Assembly (NCBI GenBank): GCA_028023455.1
Contig: JAQFVV010000017.1
Span: forward strand, 3,083,501 to 3,147,500
DNA from: Epiperipatus broadwayi
Taxonomy: Eukaryota; Onychophora; Udeonychophora; Euonychophora; Peripatidae
DNA: 64,000 nucleotides
Direction: 5' to 3'
Within the stretch, counting starts at the first letter, position 1; each line of letters starts with the position of its first letter. The notes below the pieces were generated by a model. The model had not been told where the DNA came from, made no database searches, and saw only the letters and a list, made by a program, of their open reading frames with translations. The translations under genes were made by a program, and so were the position numbers. Positions 22,493 to 34,391 of this stretch are shown piece after piece.

Positions 22493-24104
22493 TTAAACTT
22501 TCCCTGGATCTGGAGGTATTTCATAGTATGGTTTTAAATGGCAAGCATTAAAAGTCTCTTTTTGTTCATTAAAAATTTCTTTGCTTATTCCATCATCAGC
22601 TAGGCTGAAGGCACTATTTTTATGTTTGTGATGTTTATCTTTGTGTTTTTTCTCTTTTTTCTTGCTCTGCTGTTTATCATATTTATCTCGACCTTTTGTC
22701 ATATTGTGTGCTATTTTCCTGATTATTTCTGAAAGCAGGATCTCTCTTTTTTCAATAGTTTCCAAATTACTATTTAATTCTCGTATATTATCTTTTGCAA
22801 CATCATCTTTCAATGTTTCTAATGGAATTTCATTTTTATTTGAATTTCCTATTACATTATCATTTATTTTGGGAATTTCTGAGGTAGGTTTATCTTCTAA
22901 TATATTTATTTTGTATTCTTTTTCATTTACTTCCATATCTATAGACTTCTCAATGTTCTCAACTATTTTTTTGTTGTTCAAGAGGTTCTGGAATGATTTC
23001 TACATCAGGTTTCATCTTTCCCATGTTTTCTGTATTGATTTCAGCATCTATCGTAGTCTCTGAATAGATTTTTACTTTTTTTGGTATCTTCAACTTAATA
23101 TTACAATCATCAATATTTACAGCATTAATTTTAGATTCTTCCATAATCTCAACCTTGATTTTAGACTCTTTCACAATTTTTAAATCAATTTTAGATTTTA
23201 TTAAATCAGCTTGTGACTCATAAGCAGTCTTTGCATCCATTTTAAATTCTGTTACTGTATTTGATACTATTGCAGTCTCAGGTTCTGTATATATTGCTTC
23301 TTTTGTTGCAATTTTAGAGATATATTCCACAATTAGAAGTTTTCCTGAAGGTGGACTGACAACTTCAATAACATCCTTTGTAATTTCAATTTCTTCCTTT
23401 TTAACACTTTCAAGTTTTGCTTCATCAGTAATTGGATATTCAACTGGTGATTCTTTTAAAATATCTTTGGCTGGAAGTTCTAAAGTTTCTTTAACTTGGT
23501 TTAATTCAACAATATTCTCCGTATCTCTTTCTGTTTTAAAATGTTCTTCCACTAAAAGATCCTTTTCAATCATTTCTGACATCTTTTGAATATCAACTTG
23601 TAACATTTCTTCTTCTACAACCTCTGAATCAATTCTTTGCTCAAACAGTTTAGGTATAATAATATCAGCTTCTTCCTTTGTAATTATATCTCTTGCTGGT
23701 TTTGTCTCTGGCTTTGGTTCAATAGATTCAGCAACTTCTGCACTTACTACTTCTTTAGGTGAAATTACAATTCCGGTTATTTCTTCTTGAGATTCTATTT
23801 GTGGAGGCAGTTCTTCATCATCTTTCTTCATCTCTGTCCATTTGTATAATTTTTTTATTTCTTGTAGAGTTCTCTCTGCCATCATTCGGCTTGACTCCCC
23901 ATCAATTTGGATCATCCTCATCATACTCTGGAGCATGGCAATCACATTTTTATCTTCTGGAAATACTAAGGCTGGTTTCATGTCATCGATGAGTGTAAAG
24001 GGATCCTTTACAGTGACTTCTGAAATTTGTTTCATGTTTTCTTCTTTCACTGAGATGCTGCCATCAACATCTTCACTTTCCTTTTTTTCTATGCTGTTAT
24101 CCAT
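22493..24104 (-). CDS. K/E-rich 536-codon ORF carried inside LTR element (one frameshift)
   Basis: I do not recognise the family. From the ATG at 24,102-24,104 a frame runs to a TGA at 22,959; after dropping one base of the T7 (A7 in coding sense) run at 22,966-22,972 it continues without a stop to TAA at 22,493, and 1,611 nt is an exact multiple of three. The product is acidic/lysine-rich and probably disordered. An N-terminal part (residues about 34-80) is the most globular-looking, with PFTLIDDMKPALVFPED and MMAERTLQEIKKLYKW. Residues about 304-353 form five degenerate decapeptides (SKIDLKIVKE, SKIKVEIMEE, SKINAVNIDD and two weaker). Residues about 478-495 are a Lys/His cluster (KKEKKHKDKHHKHK). 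The C-terminus ends PYYEIPPDPGKV. No signal peptide, membrane segment, zinc knuckle or polymerase motif. It is intronless, in the sense orientation of the element, and less AT-rich than its surroundings, so a captured host cDNA or an element-specific protein are both possible. Confidence 0.6.
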
Positions 24105-26183
24105 TTGGATTTTGAAAAGTTTGACAACAGTAATAATGCTGATCTTAGAATTCAAAGCTATTTTACTGTAAATATGGCTAATTGAAACTTTAAAACAATC
24201 TTGAACAACTAGAATGTAAACGTATTTTGTATCTTGAAATTTATATAATCATTAATTCGAACGTTTGCTTCCCTTACTCTGTCCACTCTTCCCATCATGT
24301 TTTACTGACTGTGTCCTTTCTGATCTGCCATACTAAGTTTCTGTCTGTTTTAAGCTGGATATTTTAATAATTGTTTCAACTTCAACAAAAAAAAAATTAT
24401 TTTATTTTTTTTTTTATTTTTTCATGAGAATGACTGATTTATTTCTTGATTCTAGCTGGTCACCCTTGGTCACTCCTTGCCTCTGAAATGGACTTAAAAA
24501 AAATCATTGTTTTCAAAATTTAATACATAATCTTGTTGTTATGAATATTACATTGCTTACAATTTTATTACATATTACACCAGTTATAAAATTCTTCACT
24601 CTCCAAATCTCATATATATAAAAAAAAATTTGTTGCCTAGGATTACCACGGTTCTTTATTTATTTTGAACTTGATAATGAATTTATAATGGTAATAGGTA
24701 CTCTATTTCCTACACCAGGGCACCAGTTATCAAGATCAGCAATAATATAACACTTACAGATAGCTCTACTACATATAAAAACAGGTATATATATATTAAA
24801 ATATATATGTACTTTTATTGATTGTTAACACAGTATGCCCATATGAATAAACATTAAATACATCTTATTACCACCTTTTACACATAAGGCTTATGGATGT
24901 AGTACATGGGCTTTAAACATTTTTTTAAACACATGAAAACAGAAAACAAATTCATGTGTGCATGTAAAACCAGATACAAAAAAAAATCTACATATGGTTG
25001 TAATACATGGGTTTCAAAAAAAAAACTTTTACAAAATATCTATATGGTTGAAAAACCAGGTACCACAGCTAGCAAAACTTTTACACTTATAGTTATAATC
25101 TTTGCATTTAAAAAAAAACTTTTCACACAACATTTTATGGTTGTAAAACACAGTCTTTGGTTTTTTTGACACTCATGAAAAAAAACTTTACATCACTTTG
25201 ACCTTCTTTTATGATTTATTTTACATAGTTTGAGTTTGGTATAAATCTAACATTAAGAGAAAACTGTTAAACTTAAGAGCACATACATAAATTATTACAT
25301 GTCACTATAAATTCAAACTCAGGTGAACTAAACCAACTTTTAAATATATTGATCCGAATATATACAACTGTATCTATGAAATATCATTTGGGGATATGAA
25401 TATTTTTTTCAACTGTCAAATCCAGAAAAAAATGTACATCTATATTGGGGAAAAACTTTTCAAGCTTTTATGCTTGAGATACAACACAATTTTTCCACAC
25501 ATATGGGTTTCCAAGAAAATATATAGTAATGCAATACATATAAAATTTTCAAACACATCTGTTCCTACACATTGCACATACACACCCATGTACATATACA
25601 CGCAGCGCTACATATACAAGTACATAGATTTTACACACATATAATTCTATACGCATTCATAGTACTATACATTATTGGAAAAGAAAGAAAAAAAACTTTG
25701 GAGAAAAAGTTGAAAAAAAAATCCATACACGTGTCAAATTCTTTACACTTTGCTTTAAAATAATCACAACATTATATACTCAATTAACAAGAAAAAATTT
25801 CTATACAAAATTTCCGTTCTTAGCAAACATGGGAGAAAAGTAGAAAAAAAAAAATTCTACATAACAAAACTCTGGAAGTAAAAAAAAAACTTACATATAC
25901 ATTAATATAGTAGTTCAAACTACTTTCATATTTTATACAATCTATTTAACCATATGAGTTTTCACTTTTAATTAATCTGTTTATCAAAAAAAATTACAGA
26001 CTATGGATGGAAAACATGGTATTCCTCTTTACTTTATTAACAAAACAGTATTTGATTTTATAAAATCAATATGACACAACTAAATCATTTTATATTCTGG
26101 AAAATTATGTATATATTAAATTATATATAGCAAATTATACACATATAGCTAATAAAGTATTCAGGGTGTGGGAATAATTTTGG
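24105..26183 (-). other. Long AT-rich leader of LTR element
   Basis: Between the primer site and the ORF start. The segment 24,840-25,200 contains short repeated phrases (variants of CATATGGTTGTAAAACA with A-runs and CTTTTACA) that look like a degenerate internal tandem repeat on the plus strand. No long open frame on the minus strand. It may hold packaging or splice signals, but none is identifiable by eye. Confidence 0.5.
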
Positions 26184-26201
26184 GCCCCATGTTGGGCGCC
26201 A
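26184..26201 (-). promoter_or_regulatory. Primer-binding site, lysine tRNA type
   Basis: The minus strand reads TGGCGCCCAACATGGGGC, differing at one position from the classical site complementary to the 3' end of tRNA-Lys (TGGCGCCCAACGTGGGGC). It lies 24 nt downstream of the 5' LTR end, a longer gap than usual but acceptable. It fixes the element's orientation as minus. Confidence 0.85.
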
Positions 26202-26225
26202 AACTCGGAAAAAAAATGCAGCCTC

Positions 26226-29171
26226 TGTGCTGGTCAAAATCGTGTATTCATTCAACAAGACCAATAATCCAAGCAAAAGTACCTTGAATCCAACCATGCA
26301 CAAGATACATATGTCAGGACAAGGATGAATCCTAACCTATTTGCCTAAACTATTGCCTCTCTGACTAATGGATAACATTTGTGATGACACTAGCAATGCT
26401 TGGTTTTATTCCGTCCCAACTGGAGGTCATGGTTCACATAGAGACTCAAAATAATAAAGGTTTTATATGAAAAATTAATGATTTAATGGATTCTGATGAT
26501 TGCAGAATGGTACAGATATGATTTGATTGATTAGTAATGGTTTGAACCACAATAATAATAATTCTTTATGGCAACATTACACAGAAGTGAATTTAAATCA
26601 AAGAAATATTTAAATAAGTAGAGTAATTAACCTTAGAGATTGGAAGTGATGACAAACTAAGCTTATTTAAAATAACAATATTATAGGAATTTATTAAAGA
26701 ATTTAGTACAAAATAAGTAGTCTTTGTTTATACAACTTGGTGATTTTATTTAATTCGTTTTGATGCGGCTTTGACAAACAATATAAAAGTTTGTTAATTG
26801 GTCAGCCAAAACCAATCAGCAATAAAATATGATATTACAAATAAATCTGTTTTATATATATATTACAAAATATGAAAGATGGGCATTTGTATATAATGAG
26901 TGTGGGAAGCAAAATAGTTCTTAAATAAATAATTGACAATTATACAGTCAGATTTAATTAATTAACGAAATTGTTTGTGAAGGATGTGCCATCATGGCAG
27001 AGAGCATTTCAGGTTTGCTAAATAAAGATATAAAATGATGAAGAAGGCAATATGCTATTATAGATTACAACAAAATAAATGAGGTCTGTTATTGACCCTC
27101 TGGGTGGCTTTACTACACACAATTTCCTAGCAAATACAACTAGATGATGAGAAATGCTAGCCCTTCAGCCAAACATGTCTCTAAATAATCATAATAATAT
27201 TTTGATGTGCATCTATATCTTAATGGCAATGCTCGAAAAGAATCCCTTGGTATGAACTATGTCTACTTTGATGGAGTGTGAAAGATTGGACTGGTCAGTT
27301 AAATTTCTGAAGGTCCTAAGAGGTTTGTAGCAAAGCAAGAATAACAATAAAAAGAAATGGTTGTAACTATAAATACACAATGCCTTAACTGTATATAGAT
27401 AGATAGTGTATCATTAACAAAATAATAAATCCTGATTAAAATCATTGACTGCCTGATATAATGTAAAGTCCCAGAAATGTTAGGTCATTAATGAATGAAT
27501 AATAAATTATATTACAAAAAGAAAGGCAAGAATTAAAACTAAAATATAAAACTGTTTTCCCCACTCATCACGGAAGATTACAAAATAGGACTTGTCTTTA
27601 ATTAACATAGATGGGCATTAAATATCAAACTAATAAATTGTAAATCATAATTTAATATTTTTTGACAAATAAAATATATGTATGAAATATATTTATATAT
27701 ATTGATAAAATTCTATGATAAATTTTACTTAATTGATTCACTAAAATTATTTATTCTTTCAGAAATAATTACAGGGCTATTTTAAATTGGAGGTAATAGT
27801 AAGATACTTTTAAAATAATTTCAATCATTCAAATAAATATATATATGAGGTACAAAACTAAATGAGCTTTCTATTAATTAATTTACGGAAGGAAGTCTTC
27901 TTGGAATGATTTTTAAATTAAAAAAAATAATAGGGGGAGGATTTAAAGTTAATAGCTAATTGAATTTTGTAGTTGGTCATTTCAGTAAGTCAAATAATCT
28001 AAACAAACTGACAAAAATTAATTTCATTTGCCATATCAAAATAATGTAAAATTTTATAAGAATTGATATTTTAAATTGAATAAAATTAAAAGACACATTT
28101 TAAACCAAGCCGTATAAACATTACACATATATATAAAATATATAAAATAATATTGATTTAAACAAGTGGAATAAAATCAGTGGCTTGCAGCAAATTGGAG
28201 ATTATACTAATATACCTATTGGAAGATGTTTCATGGCTTGACAGAGGCAGTTACAGTCAGAGTATTAGCAGGTTTACTTGACACAGACAGGCTCCGGCTA
28301 GATGTTGACAGCACTGGATGGCATTGATGAGCTGGTGAGACAGAGCTCCGGGAAGCACGGTCGATCTTTTAGCCAGCCATTCTTTTAGGCACAATGTCTT
28401 GTATATAGATTAATCACTTCTCTTCAGTAAACTCAACAAAATTAATTAATTAAATTTTCCACTATTTATGTGTTCTGGTCTTATCTAAAGGATTAAATCT
28501 ACACTGACCTCCACCAATTGTAACTGCTCTCAGCAGTTCTATGAGGTTGGTGCCACTTTGGAGGGAAAATCCCTAACTCTGCATGAACATGCCCCAAGAG
28601 TTGATTTGCTAATAAAAAAACAACAACAACAAGCATATTAAGTTTATCAGTCATTGTACCAACAAAATCTATTTAATTATGGTTTAGATTAACAAAATGT
28701 AGATTTTATTCAGAAAAATTTGGTACAATGACTTTCAAACATATTTGGTATAAACTTTTGCAAAATATTTCTTAAAAATATTACATTGTTTAAATAATTG
28801 ATTCTCAAGTGTACATTGATTAAAAGATAAATATAAAATGTTACCAACTGATTTATTGAAGAAAATGAACTTTAATAAAGAATTTGAAATATTTGTAACA
28901 TTTTATACATATCTAGGATTCAATTTAATTTGATAAAATAAACACAATATACATTTTTACAAATATAAAATAAATAAACTAATATAAAAAGGTTAGTTTT
29001 AATTATAAAATAAGATTAATGAAATATAAAAGATTATAATATTGATGAAAATATACTACCACCTATTATGAGATGGGTGTCAGTTAATAAAAATTGGGTT
29101 CAAACCCAGACTAGTGCTGATGACATTGGAACTAGGTGAAGCAGGAATATGTACTACATTTCCATCTTCCA
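26226..29171 (-). repeat. 5' LTR (2,946 bp)
   Basis: Direct repeat of 19,085-22,097; plus-strand ends TGTGCTGGTC and TCTTCCA. Followed on the outside by TATAT, the target duplication. It should contain the promoter and polyadenylation signals of the element, which I could not pinpoint in such AT-rich sequence. Confidence 0.88.
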
Positions 29172-29176
29172 TATAT

Positions 29177-29262
29177 GTGGTCATGTGTATCAGTTGTGTA
29201 AAATGAATTGCATAGCTGTGAGGAGGTTGAAAGTCCGAGTTCAAGTTTCTTATAATTACATA
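29177..29262 (+). repeat. SINE-like repeat copy 2, right half
   Basis: Continues 18,916-19,084 after the LTR insertion: GTGGTCATGTGTATCAGTTG, then GTCCGAGTTCAAGTTTCTTATAA, matching 18,609-18,710. Confidence 0.7.
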
Positions 29263-29269
29263 TATATGA

Positions 29270-29364
29270 AAGCAGTTCACATGACCTAAACAATACTAAT
29301 ATCAATAGCTCTCAACAATCTCAATCTGTTGTCAAGGCAAAACTCCATTTTATGATATATATAT
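29270..29364 (+). repeat. Dispersed repeat R1, copy 2
   Basis: Shares ATCTGTTGTCAAGGCAA and flanking sequence with 2,727-2,809; ends in a TA/TG stretch directly before the next palindromic element. Confidence 0.6.
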
Positions 29365-29945
29365 GTCAACAGATGGCGTTCTACCAAAAACACAATCAAG
29401 CATTTGTTTTCATAAACGTCAGAGCATGCATTCACTATCTCTAACTTTAATTCCACTTTCAGATCATGATTTCAAGCTATTTGCTATCGTCAGTGAAAGA
29501 CAGGAATTTTAGAAACTAGATCTAAACACAAACTCTGAGCATTTATGAAACAGTTTCTATTCAGCTTTCAAGCGTGAATCTTTTAGACATGTAATGTCTT
29601 CAAACTCAGCATAGCAAGACAGATAGCTACATCGGTCTGATCTCAGTTCAGCATCACCACATAGTGGAAGCCTCTGCAATATATATCATTGCTAGAAAGA
29701 CCTCAAAGGTACATTTATGAAAAACAAAAAACCAAGTTAAAAAACTTGCTAACGCTTGTATTTATGTCAACAGATGGTGTTCTACCAAAAACACCATCAA
29801 GCGTTTATTTACATAAACATATAGATAGTGAATGCATGCTCTGACGTTTATGTAAACAAACGCTTGATGGTGTTTTTGGTAGAACGCCATCTGTTGACAT
29901 AAATACAAGCATTAGCAAGTTTTTTAACTTGTTTTTTGTTTTTCA
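29364..29945. mobile_element. Palindromic foldback element, third family
   Basis: Positions 29,718-29,945 are a near-perfect inverted repeat (arms about 100 bp, centre near 29,830) containing CAACAGATGGTGTTCTACCA and its complement. A left-arm-like piece also occurs at 29,364-29,440 together with the central segment, so the element may be a compound of inverted and direct pieces. Flanks are (TA)n and cannot be used to define a TSD. The interior near 29,495-29,545 resembles 3,975-4,025. Confidence 0.6.
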
Positions 29946-32250
29946 TATATATATGCCATGTTGGTCTTTATTTGTATAACAATACAAAAAAGTTTATTAA
30001 ATATAAAAGATTCTGAACTTGGTTATCACTTAATGATTAGAATGATGATGTTCAAACCACATATTCCCATTTTGTAAAGATTATATAGAAATATTTAAAA
30101 AAAATAGGTTATGTTTTTTACCATAGACACCTATGTGGTAGTCAGCTTAAGAATCATGTCATTAAGTTTCATTTATAATCACAATAAACCAAATAGATTT
30201 CTGAAGTGCCATTTTTCATTATGGAAAACCACTTGTACTGAAATAATACTTTCATATCATAATATCCTAATTAGTTTTCTGTTAACACACCCACACAACC
30301 CCAGTCTGGAGTATAAACACACTCAGATATTATTTAAGTATGCAATGAGGCAAGACTTAAATAAAAATGTTGTGGGTCCTAAACTTGGTTTTAAGTAACA
30401 ATAATAATTTATTATAATTGTTTGATTAATTAAATTTTACTAATGGTTGTAAGCAAAGACAGATATAATAAGAATACAACTCTGAATTGATTTATCAGAA
30501 AAATAGGTGCATACACATTCAACTAAGGTTGAAAAAACTAGATTATAAAGAGCTTCAATGCTAGAGTTTATTAACTAATTGAAACTGCTATTTGTTGCTG
30601 GAACACAATTCTTTACACATTAGCACCATATGCATACATACATATATATATTTCCATTCTTGCTATTAAAAGGTGTGAAGGTTGCCTTGACAGCAGATAG
30701 AAATATTGGTTGCTATATTTACTGTGAATGTTTAGGTGGTTACTGGTTGGAAACTAATTATATATATATAAATAAACAAAAAAAATTGAAATAAACACTA
30801 CAACATTCAAAACATTAATATGTAAAAATAAATAATATATATAGCTAGCTTGTGGCACATATGCCATCTTGAGTAGCATTTTATAGTTAAAATTTTAATT
30901 TAAAAAAAAAAAACCTCATTAAAGTCACACAATATTAAAATTCTCATATGAATGATTAACTTTCCATAATTCCATATTAAAGCAATTATATTGTTTTTTA
31001 AATAATTTGTCTTATTTATTAAATATGCTTCTTTGATTTTTTTTTCTTTAAATTGTTTTCCACATATAAAGTAAAATCATTGTCAAAGCAAAAACTTTAA
31101 TTAAATATTCTGTAAATATGAATTTAAACATATCCATAGAATATCACAATTTATCATTTAGGAGTTCATGTTCATAATTATTCCTTTCCAATATACATTT
31201 CAACTCAACAACATAATTGACCCACATCTGCACATCACATTATATGTATTACATTTGAACAGCATCCTCTCCATTAATAATTAATCTAATAGAATTTGGT
31301 CCAACATTGAAATAAACCAATTATATAATCATACTACACAATGTATTATTTATAAATGATAATGAAATCCATGTTTTCTCTGCAATATTTTTTCTCCATC
31401 TATGTGTAAATACACATAATGTATATACAATTTATTTTCTATTATATTCTACATTCAATAATTCATTAGCATGTATTTCAGTATAGGATAATTTATCACT
31501 TTAAAATTTATGCAACATATTATTTATACATATAAATGTTTTAAAAGTAGCCAATTTATGCCATAAGAAGAACATTTAACTTGGTATGTACAAATCTCCT
31601 AAATGATAAATAGCTTTTTAAATATATTTTCAAATAACTGGTAATGAATATTTGTCAATGTTTTTAGTATTTTCATGTTTTGATAAATTAGAAACAGTTA
31701 TTTTTGTTGTTCAATGTACATATAAGCAAATAATATCTCATGAGCTTTAAAAAATCATTTTTATTTCGTGAGTTAATATTAAAAATGTGTTTTGGAAAGT
31801 AATCTCTCTACAATCAGAAGTTTGTTTCACTTGGACAAATTTTTATTTGAATTAAGATTTATTTATTTATTATAATTTTAAATACAGCCCTTGCATTCAG
31901 TTGACCATCAAATATATTTTTATCATAATTTTAAAGATGGCCTAAGTTATGATTATATATTTTAAATGTTAGTCAAGATGTATATTTTATTTGCTCATGA
32001 AAACTTCTAATTGACATTTAAGCTACCAATATAATTTTATTTTTATGTTTAGAAAGTATTGTTAATATATTGTCACTACAGAAAATGTTCCATCCCAACT
32101 ATATACAAATATCTAATATGATAATTCTAAAAATAGTCATTATTTGTGACAACTTATAGTTATAAAGCATTCAAACTTTTTACAAGTTCATTCTTAGTTA
32201 CTCAACTACATGCAATGAATAGAAATAGATGGATTTTGTCATTGAAATTA
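29946..32250. other. AT-rich spacer with one inverted R1 copy
   Basis: Copy 3 of repeat R1 lies inverted at 30,640-30,770 (GGTTGCCTTGACAGCAGATAG). Otherwise very AT-rich with no frame carrying recognisable motifs. Confidence 0.55.
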
Positions 32251-32527
32251 ATATTACTAATTTTTATTAGTTATTTATTAGATTAGAAATTATCAATTTA
32301 ATGAATAATATTTCTGTAGTGTAATTTTCATTACACCACTTTTATACAAGTTAGGGACTGATTTCTATCCATGTTTAACATCTTGTGGAGGGGTGTGTTT
32401 ATAAAAATATGGTCAAAGACATATGAAAAAAATGTATGAACTCCAAAATGCACATTTTATGCCAAATCAGCATTTATTGGTTGGCCCAGATGACATTCTG
32501 TTACATATATTTTTATAATTGTTCAGT

Positions 32528-32895
32528 ATATCATCATCATCATCAACCATTATCAATCCACTGCAGGATAAAGGTCTCTTCAAGTTTAATCCATCTTTAG
32601 CTTTTCTTCTCCATATCACCCCTGCATACTTTCTTATTTCATCCATCCATCTCACATGTGGTCTCTTTCTGGGGTCTTTTACAATCTCTTGGATTTTTGT
32701 CTGTCATAATTTATATATATTTCTATTGGGAAAATATCATTTACACAAACATTCATTTTGCCTTATCACGCAACTGAGAAGAAAGACCATGGTGTTTCTT
32801 GATCTTAAACTCAGAGGTAAAACGCCAATAAACTCACCACACTGGCTAATGTGTGTTGGTGAGCAGACCATCCATGTTTGTATACTATATGAATA
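32528..32895 (-). mobile_element. RTE LINE 3' fragment
   Basis: The minus strand encodes RWMDEIRKYAGVIWRRKAKD, the typical last block of RTE ORFs, and ends in (ATGATG)n, the usual RTE 3' tail, at 32,531-32,545. It is 5'-truncated near 32,895 and sits inside a tandem-monomer TIR element. The part beyond 32,720 is not recognisably RTE and includes an inverted repeat (CTCACCACAC and GTGTGTTGGTGAG). Confidence 0.65.
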
Positions 32896-32984
32896 ATAAC
32901 ATAGTAATTTCCTTCAGTTCAATTGATGAGTGTAAAACTTACTGCCTACATAACTTTATCACAAACTATTTGATGGAAGTGAAT

Positions 32985-34391
32985 GTGCTGTACTGGTGTT
33001 TTTCACTACTCTATATTCTGTCCACTTTGAATAAGCATTGATCACTACCAAAAATATAAAGCCGTGAAATGGTCTAGCGTGGTCAATGTGAATACAGCTC
33101 CACGCTCTTTCAGCTGCCGGCCAAGCAGCATATTTGCATATACTTGGCAACTTTCACATGATTTCACATATTTCTCTATAACAATATTTATTGCGGGCCA
33201 CCATATGTAACTACGAGCCAGAGCTTTGGCCCGCACTATCCCAGGATGACCTTGATGAATTAAGTGAAGAATCTTATTCCGCCCACTGCTCGGTATCAAC
33301 ACTCTATCATCCATTAAAATACATCCCTTGTTTATGGACAATCTTTGTCTTACGTCCCATAAAGTTTTATGTAGTCTCTCGGGCTGACTTTGTGGCCAGC
33401 CTTTGCTGATCCATTTACTTAAGTGTTTATATCCATTGTCAGCTTTAGTCCAATTAGCTACCTTTTCACTGGTTATTAATTAGTTGTTCCAATTATCGAT
33501 ATAGTTAATAGTTTGGTCGTCTTTTTGTAGTTCAGCTTTAATGGGCATTCTTGACAGTGCGTCTGCATATTTAATGATCTTTCCTTTTTTGAAATTTAGA
33601 TCAAAATCATAGCCTGACAACAGATTAACCCAACGTAATATTCTAGGGCTTAGATGATCAGGTGCAGTTTTATTTTTTGCTAATAATCCCAACAGCGGTT
33701 TATGATCGGTAAAGATTTTAAACTGTCGACCATACAAATATTGGTGAAACTTTTTTATTGCAAATATGATAGCCAACGCCTCTTTATCTAGTTGACTATA
33801 ATTTTGCTCAGCTTTTGTTAATGTTCTTGAAGCGTAGACGATTGGTCACTCGCCGTCAGCTACTGTATGGCTTAAGACTGCCCCTACTCCAACTTCGGAT
33901 GCATCTGTTGTCAATATCAATTCGAGGCTACTGTCGTAATGTACTAATAAGCTGTTTGACATTAATAATTCTTTAGTGTCACAAAAAGCTTTTTCTTGGG
34001 TTTGATCCCAAATCCATTTTTGGTTCTTTTTTAATAAATTGTATAGCGGTTTTGCTATGTGAGCTTTCCCCTTAAGAAAAACTTCAAAATAATTAAGAAG
34101 TCCTAAGAAAGCTTGAAGTTCTTTAACATTTCTGGGTCTTCGTGCTTCCTTTATGGCTGCAATTTTTTGAGGGTCGGGTCTTTTTCCCTTTTTTGAGATT
34201 ATGTGTCCCAGGAATTTTAATTCAGTTGCCATCCAGATACATTTGTCTGCGTTTATTTTAGCTCCGAAACTACATAACTTGTCGCAAACTTTTAAAACTC
34301 GTTCACGTAATTCCTCTTCTGAATTGGCCACGACCAAAATGTCATCAAAATACAGTGTTACACCATCCAATTGCTGGAACAGCATGTCCAT
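32985..34391 (-). pseudogene. Gypsy RT catalytic part, RNase H and partial integrase
   Basis: From 34,391 down: YFDDILVVA (RT catalytic motif intact), the thumb and connection to LTTDASEVGVGAVLSH (RNase H start), a stop at 33,846, then RNase H continues to TDHKPLLGLL and DALSRM (33,480-33,776). The integrase zinc finger has H-X3-H and C-X2-C (HLIHQGH, then SCESC; 33,045-33,341), and another frame carries the core start IHIDHARPFHG (32,985-33,150). At least four frame breaks separate these parts. Enzymes would copy RNA and integrate cDNA; this copy cannot. Confidence 0.8.

Larger units (their letters stand above)
19085..29171 (-). mobile_element. Complete LTR retrotransposon with 3-kb LTRs and no gag-pol
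   Basis: Two direct repeats of about 3.0 kb bound a 4.1-kb interior. On the minus strand each LTR begins TG and ends CA, a 5-bp duplication TATAT flanks the element (19,080-19,084 and 29,172-29,176), and a lysine-type primer-binding site lies 24 nt inside the 5' LTR. The flanks are the two halves of a SINE-like repeat whose intact sibling is at 18,443-18,715, which confirms a single insertion event. The interior contains no gag, protease, RT, RNase H or integrase motif in any frame; it has a 2-kb AT-rich leader and one sense ORF (22,493-24,104). This layout fits a non-autonomous, LARD-like element. Mobilisation in trans by a lysine-primed Gypsy-type helper is inferred. The LTRs differ by a few percent plus some indels, so the insertion is not very recent. 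Confidence 0.85.

Noticed and set aside
22959-22981. Programmed -1 frameshift of retroviral type at A AAA AAT
   Set aside because: A -1 shift leads directly to TAG; the open downstream frame is +1, and a homopolymer indel is simpler.
26121-26303. Short minus-strand ORF over the LTR/primer-site junction
   Set aside because: It overlaps the primer site and LTR end and has no domain; a chance frame.
19085-29171. Segmental duplication of 3 kb separated by 4 kb
   Set aside because: TG...CA ends, TATAT target duplication, a lysine-type primer site just inside one copy and a SINE split by the outer ends show that the repeats are LTRs.
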